The notes below the pieces were generated by a model. It saw only the letters and a list, made by a program, of their open reading frames with translations. It was not told where the DNA came from and did no database searches. From positions 2,387,001-2,451,000 of the forward strand of contig NZ_CP013021.1 in the NCBI RefSeq assembly GCF_001420915.1: DNA of 64,000 bases, written 5' to 3'. Position numbers and translations under genes: made by a program. The DNA is from Agarivorans gilvus. GTDB taxonomy: Bacteria; Pseudomonadota; Gammaproteobacteria; Enterobacterales; Celerinatantimonadaceae. The first letter of the stretch is position 1. Each line of letters starts with the position of its first letter. This document shows positions 63,001 to 64,000 of the stretch, piece by piece.

Positions 63001-63999
63001 CTTTTCTGCTTCCACTAGTCGAATAGTTTCGTTGATTGACACTTCATTGATGCTATTTAAACAGTCAAATCGCCAGCCACTTACTAAACTGTAGTGTTTA
63101 AAGGTATTCCAGAACTTTTGGTAATCTTCATCGTTTGAAAAGTCAACATTATCCTTTTTACTAAAAGGAATTATGTATACATAAACAACGCTACCAAGCC
63201 TAAACTCTGAAACAACGTGCGGTATATCGGAGTCATCTATTTTGCGAACGTAGTTGGTAATTTGAGGTACTTTAGAAAACCCACTATGAACAATATTTAC
63301 AGCGACATTAGGTAAGCATAACTCTTTCTGATCATCGGTTTTCATCCACGTTATAGTTTGCTTAAGATCCGCTACATGCTCTTCATCAATTGTAGACAGT
63401 GTAATTTTACACAGCGCCTTGTAAAGTTTTGCTGGAGTGAACCTTTTTGTAGAATCCAAATGAACTTTTATTTCCTTGTCGCTTACCGTCTCTATATTTT
63501 GGGATGCGACAATTGGCATATTGTTTACAACTTGCATGTGCCCATTTTTGTATTTTATTTTGGGAGTTCCGCTTTTCCCCTTTACACCAAGGAATACCCG
63601 ATATATGTCTAAATGTTCGATCAGTGATGGTTCGATATTATTTCCAAAGAATTCATTGCAATCGTCACATTCGTCACCAAGAATTATATTTTTGTTTCCA
63701 AGAGCCTCAGGGATCGCATGAGCCACCTTTCTGAAGGTGGCACCTTCATTCAAAGTTTTATTGCAAAACCTACAGCAACGACTTTCTTTTTTTGCATTTC
63801 CTATAATTGTTCTTCTGTCATTCCTAGGGAGATTCAAGTTGTACTTTGATGTTAAATCCCCCGAAAATTCATCCAAAACACGCATTTTTGCTTCAAAATT
63901 TGACTGTAGTTCTTCTGTATTGCCAAACTCATTTAGAGTAGAAATGTATGTTTCTAGCTTTAACTTTTCCGACGTGTCAGTCGGTATAGACGGAAGCAC
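62995..63999 (-). CDS. HNH endonuclease-type protein, 5' end possibly outside the window
   Basis: 334 residues are visible. Central zinc/HNH region: CRFCNKTLNEG, then VAHAIPEALGN, then CDDCNEFFGNN, the CxxC...H...CxxC layout of HNH nucleases used in restriction and phage defence. The rest is not recognised. The frame is open to the window edge; the GTG at 63999 may not be the true start. The stop codon falls inside the attC-like site, as in many integron gene cassettes. Confidence 0.75.
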   Translation of the reverse strand: MLPSIPTDTSEKLKLETYISTLNEFGNTEELQSNFEAKMRVLDEFSGDLTSKYNLNLPRNDRRTIIGNAKKESRCCRFCNKTLNEGATFRKVAHAIPEALGNKNIILGDECDDCNEFFGNNIEPSLIEHLDIYRVFLGVKGKSGTPKIKYKNGHMQVVNNMPIVASQNIETVSDKEIKVHLDSTKRFTPAKLYKALCKITLSTIDEEHVADLKQTITWMKTDDQKELCLPNVAVNIVHSGFSKVPQITNYVRKIDDSDIPHVVSEFRLGSVVYVYIIPFSKKDNVDFSNDEDYQKFWNTFKHYSLVSGWRFDCLNSINEVSINETIRLVEAEKA

Positions 64000-64000
64000 T

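Overview
The window looks like the chromosome of an agar-degrading marine gammaproteobacterium of the Alteromonadales, most like Agarivorans. The housekeeping gene order matches E. coli and its marine relatives: ntrC; yrdD-smg-dprA-lysM against def-fmt-rsmB-trkA-trkH; ydbH-ynbE-ydbL; pldB-yigL; yhiN. The second half carries several agarases (GH50, GH16), a GH117 and a GH2. The genus is an inference from gene content; no rRNA gene is present to test it.

Layout. (1) 1-20870 is ordinary core genome with intact genes. (2) At 20872, one base after the yhiN stop codon, three tandem TnsB-type repeats mark the end of a Tn7-like transposon. Overlapping tnsA, tnsB and tnsC follow, then a TnsD/TniQ-type target selector and a second, AT-rich TniQ-family gene (27403-28581). 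No cas gene or CRISPR array is seen. (3) 28625-34550 holds a 3'-truncated IS481-type insertion sequence and an inverted 100-bp remnant of a related copy. Between them lie a large FG-GAP/ASPIC/Ig-like lipoprotein and a periplasmic binding protein. (4) 34686-56386 is an agar-utilisation locus. A leftward run of eight genes encodes an oligosaccharide symporter, a LamB-type porin, two exported GH50 agarases, a small P-loop protein, a solute-binding protein, a chemoreceptor and a YhcH-type protein. Rightward genes encode GH117, GH2, a secreted GH16 agarase and a sugar porter; a third, apparently cytoplasmic GH50 points left. (5) 56797-64000 is an accessory or defence stretch: an AbiV-like HEPN protein, a two-gene operon I recognise as RexA/RexB-like, a LexA-controlled umuDC pair, a secreted nuclease and an HNH endonuclease followed by an attC-like structure.

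How the genes fit together. The GH16 enzyme and the exported GH50 enzymes would cut agar to neoagaro-oligosaccharides. The porin and symporter would import them. The cytoplasmic GH50, GH117 and GH2 would finish them to D-galactose and 3,6-anhydro-L-galactose. The binding protein plus chemoreceptor would couple the locus to taxis. A palindrome, TTGGTYAACCAA, recurs only at promoters of this locus and may be its operator. No regulator gene for it and no anhydrogalactose catabolic gene is in the window.

Caveats. Three genes of the agar locus are interrupted, in each case by the apparent loss of one base from a homopolymer run (four sites), so sequencing error is as likely as real inactivation. 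The far end of the Tn7-like element was not found. That the agar locus and defence genes are its cargo is an attractive inference, not something the sequence proves.
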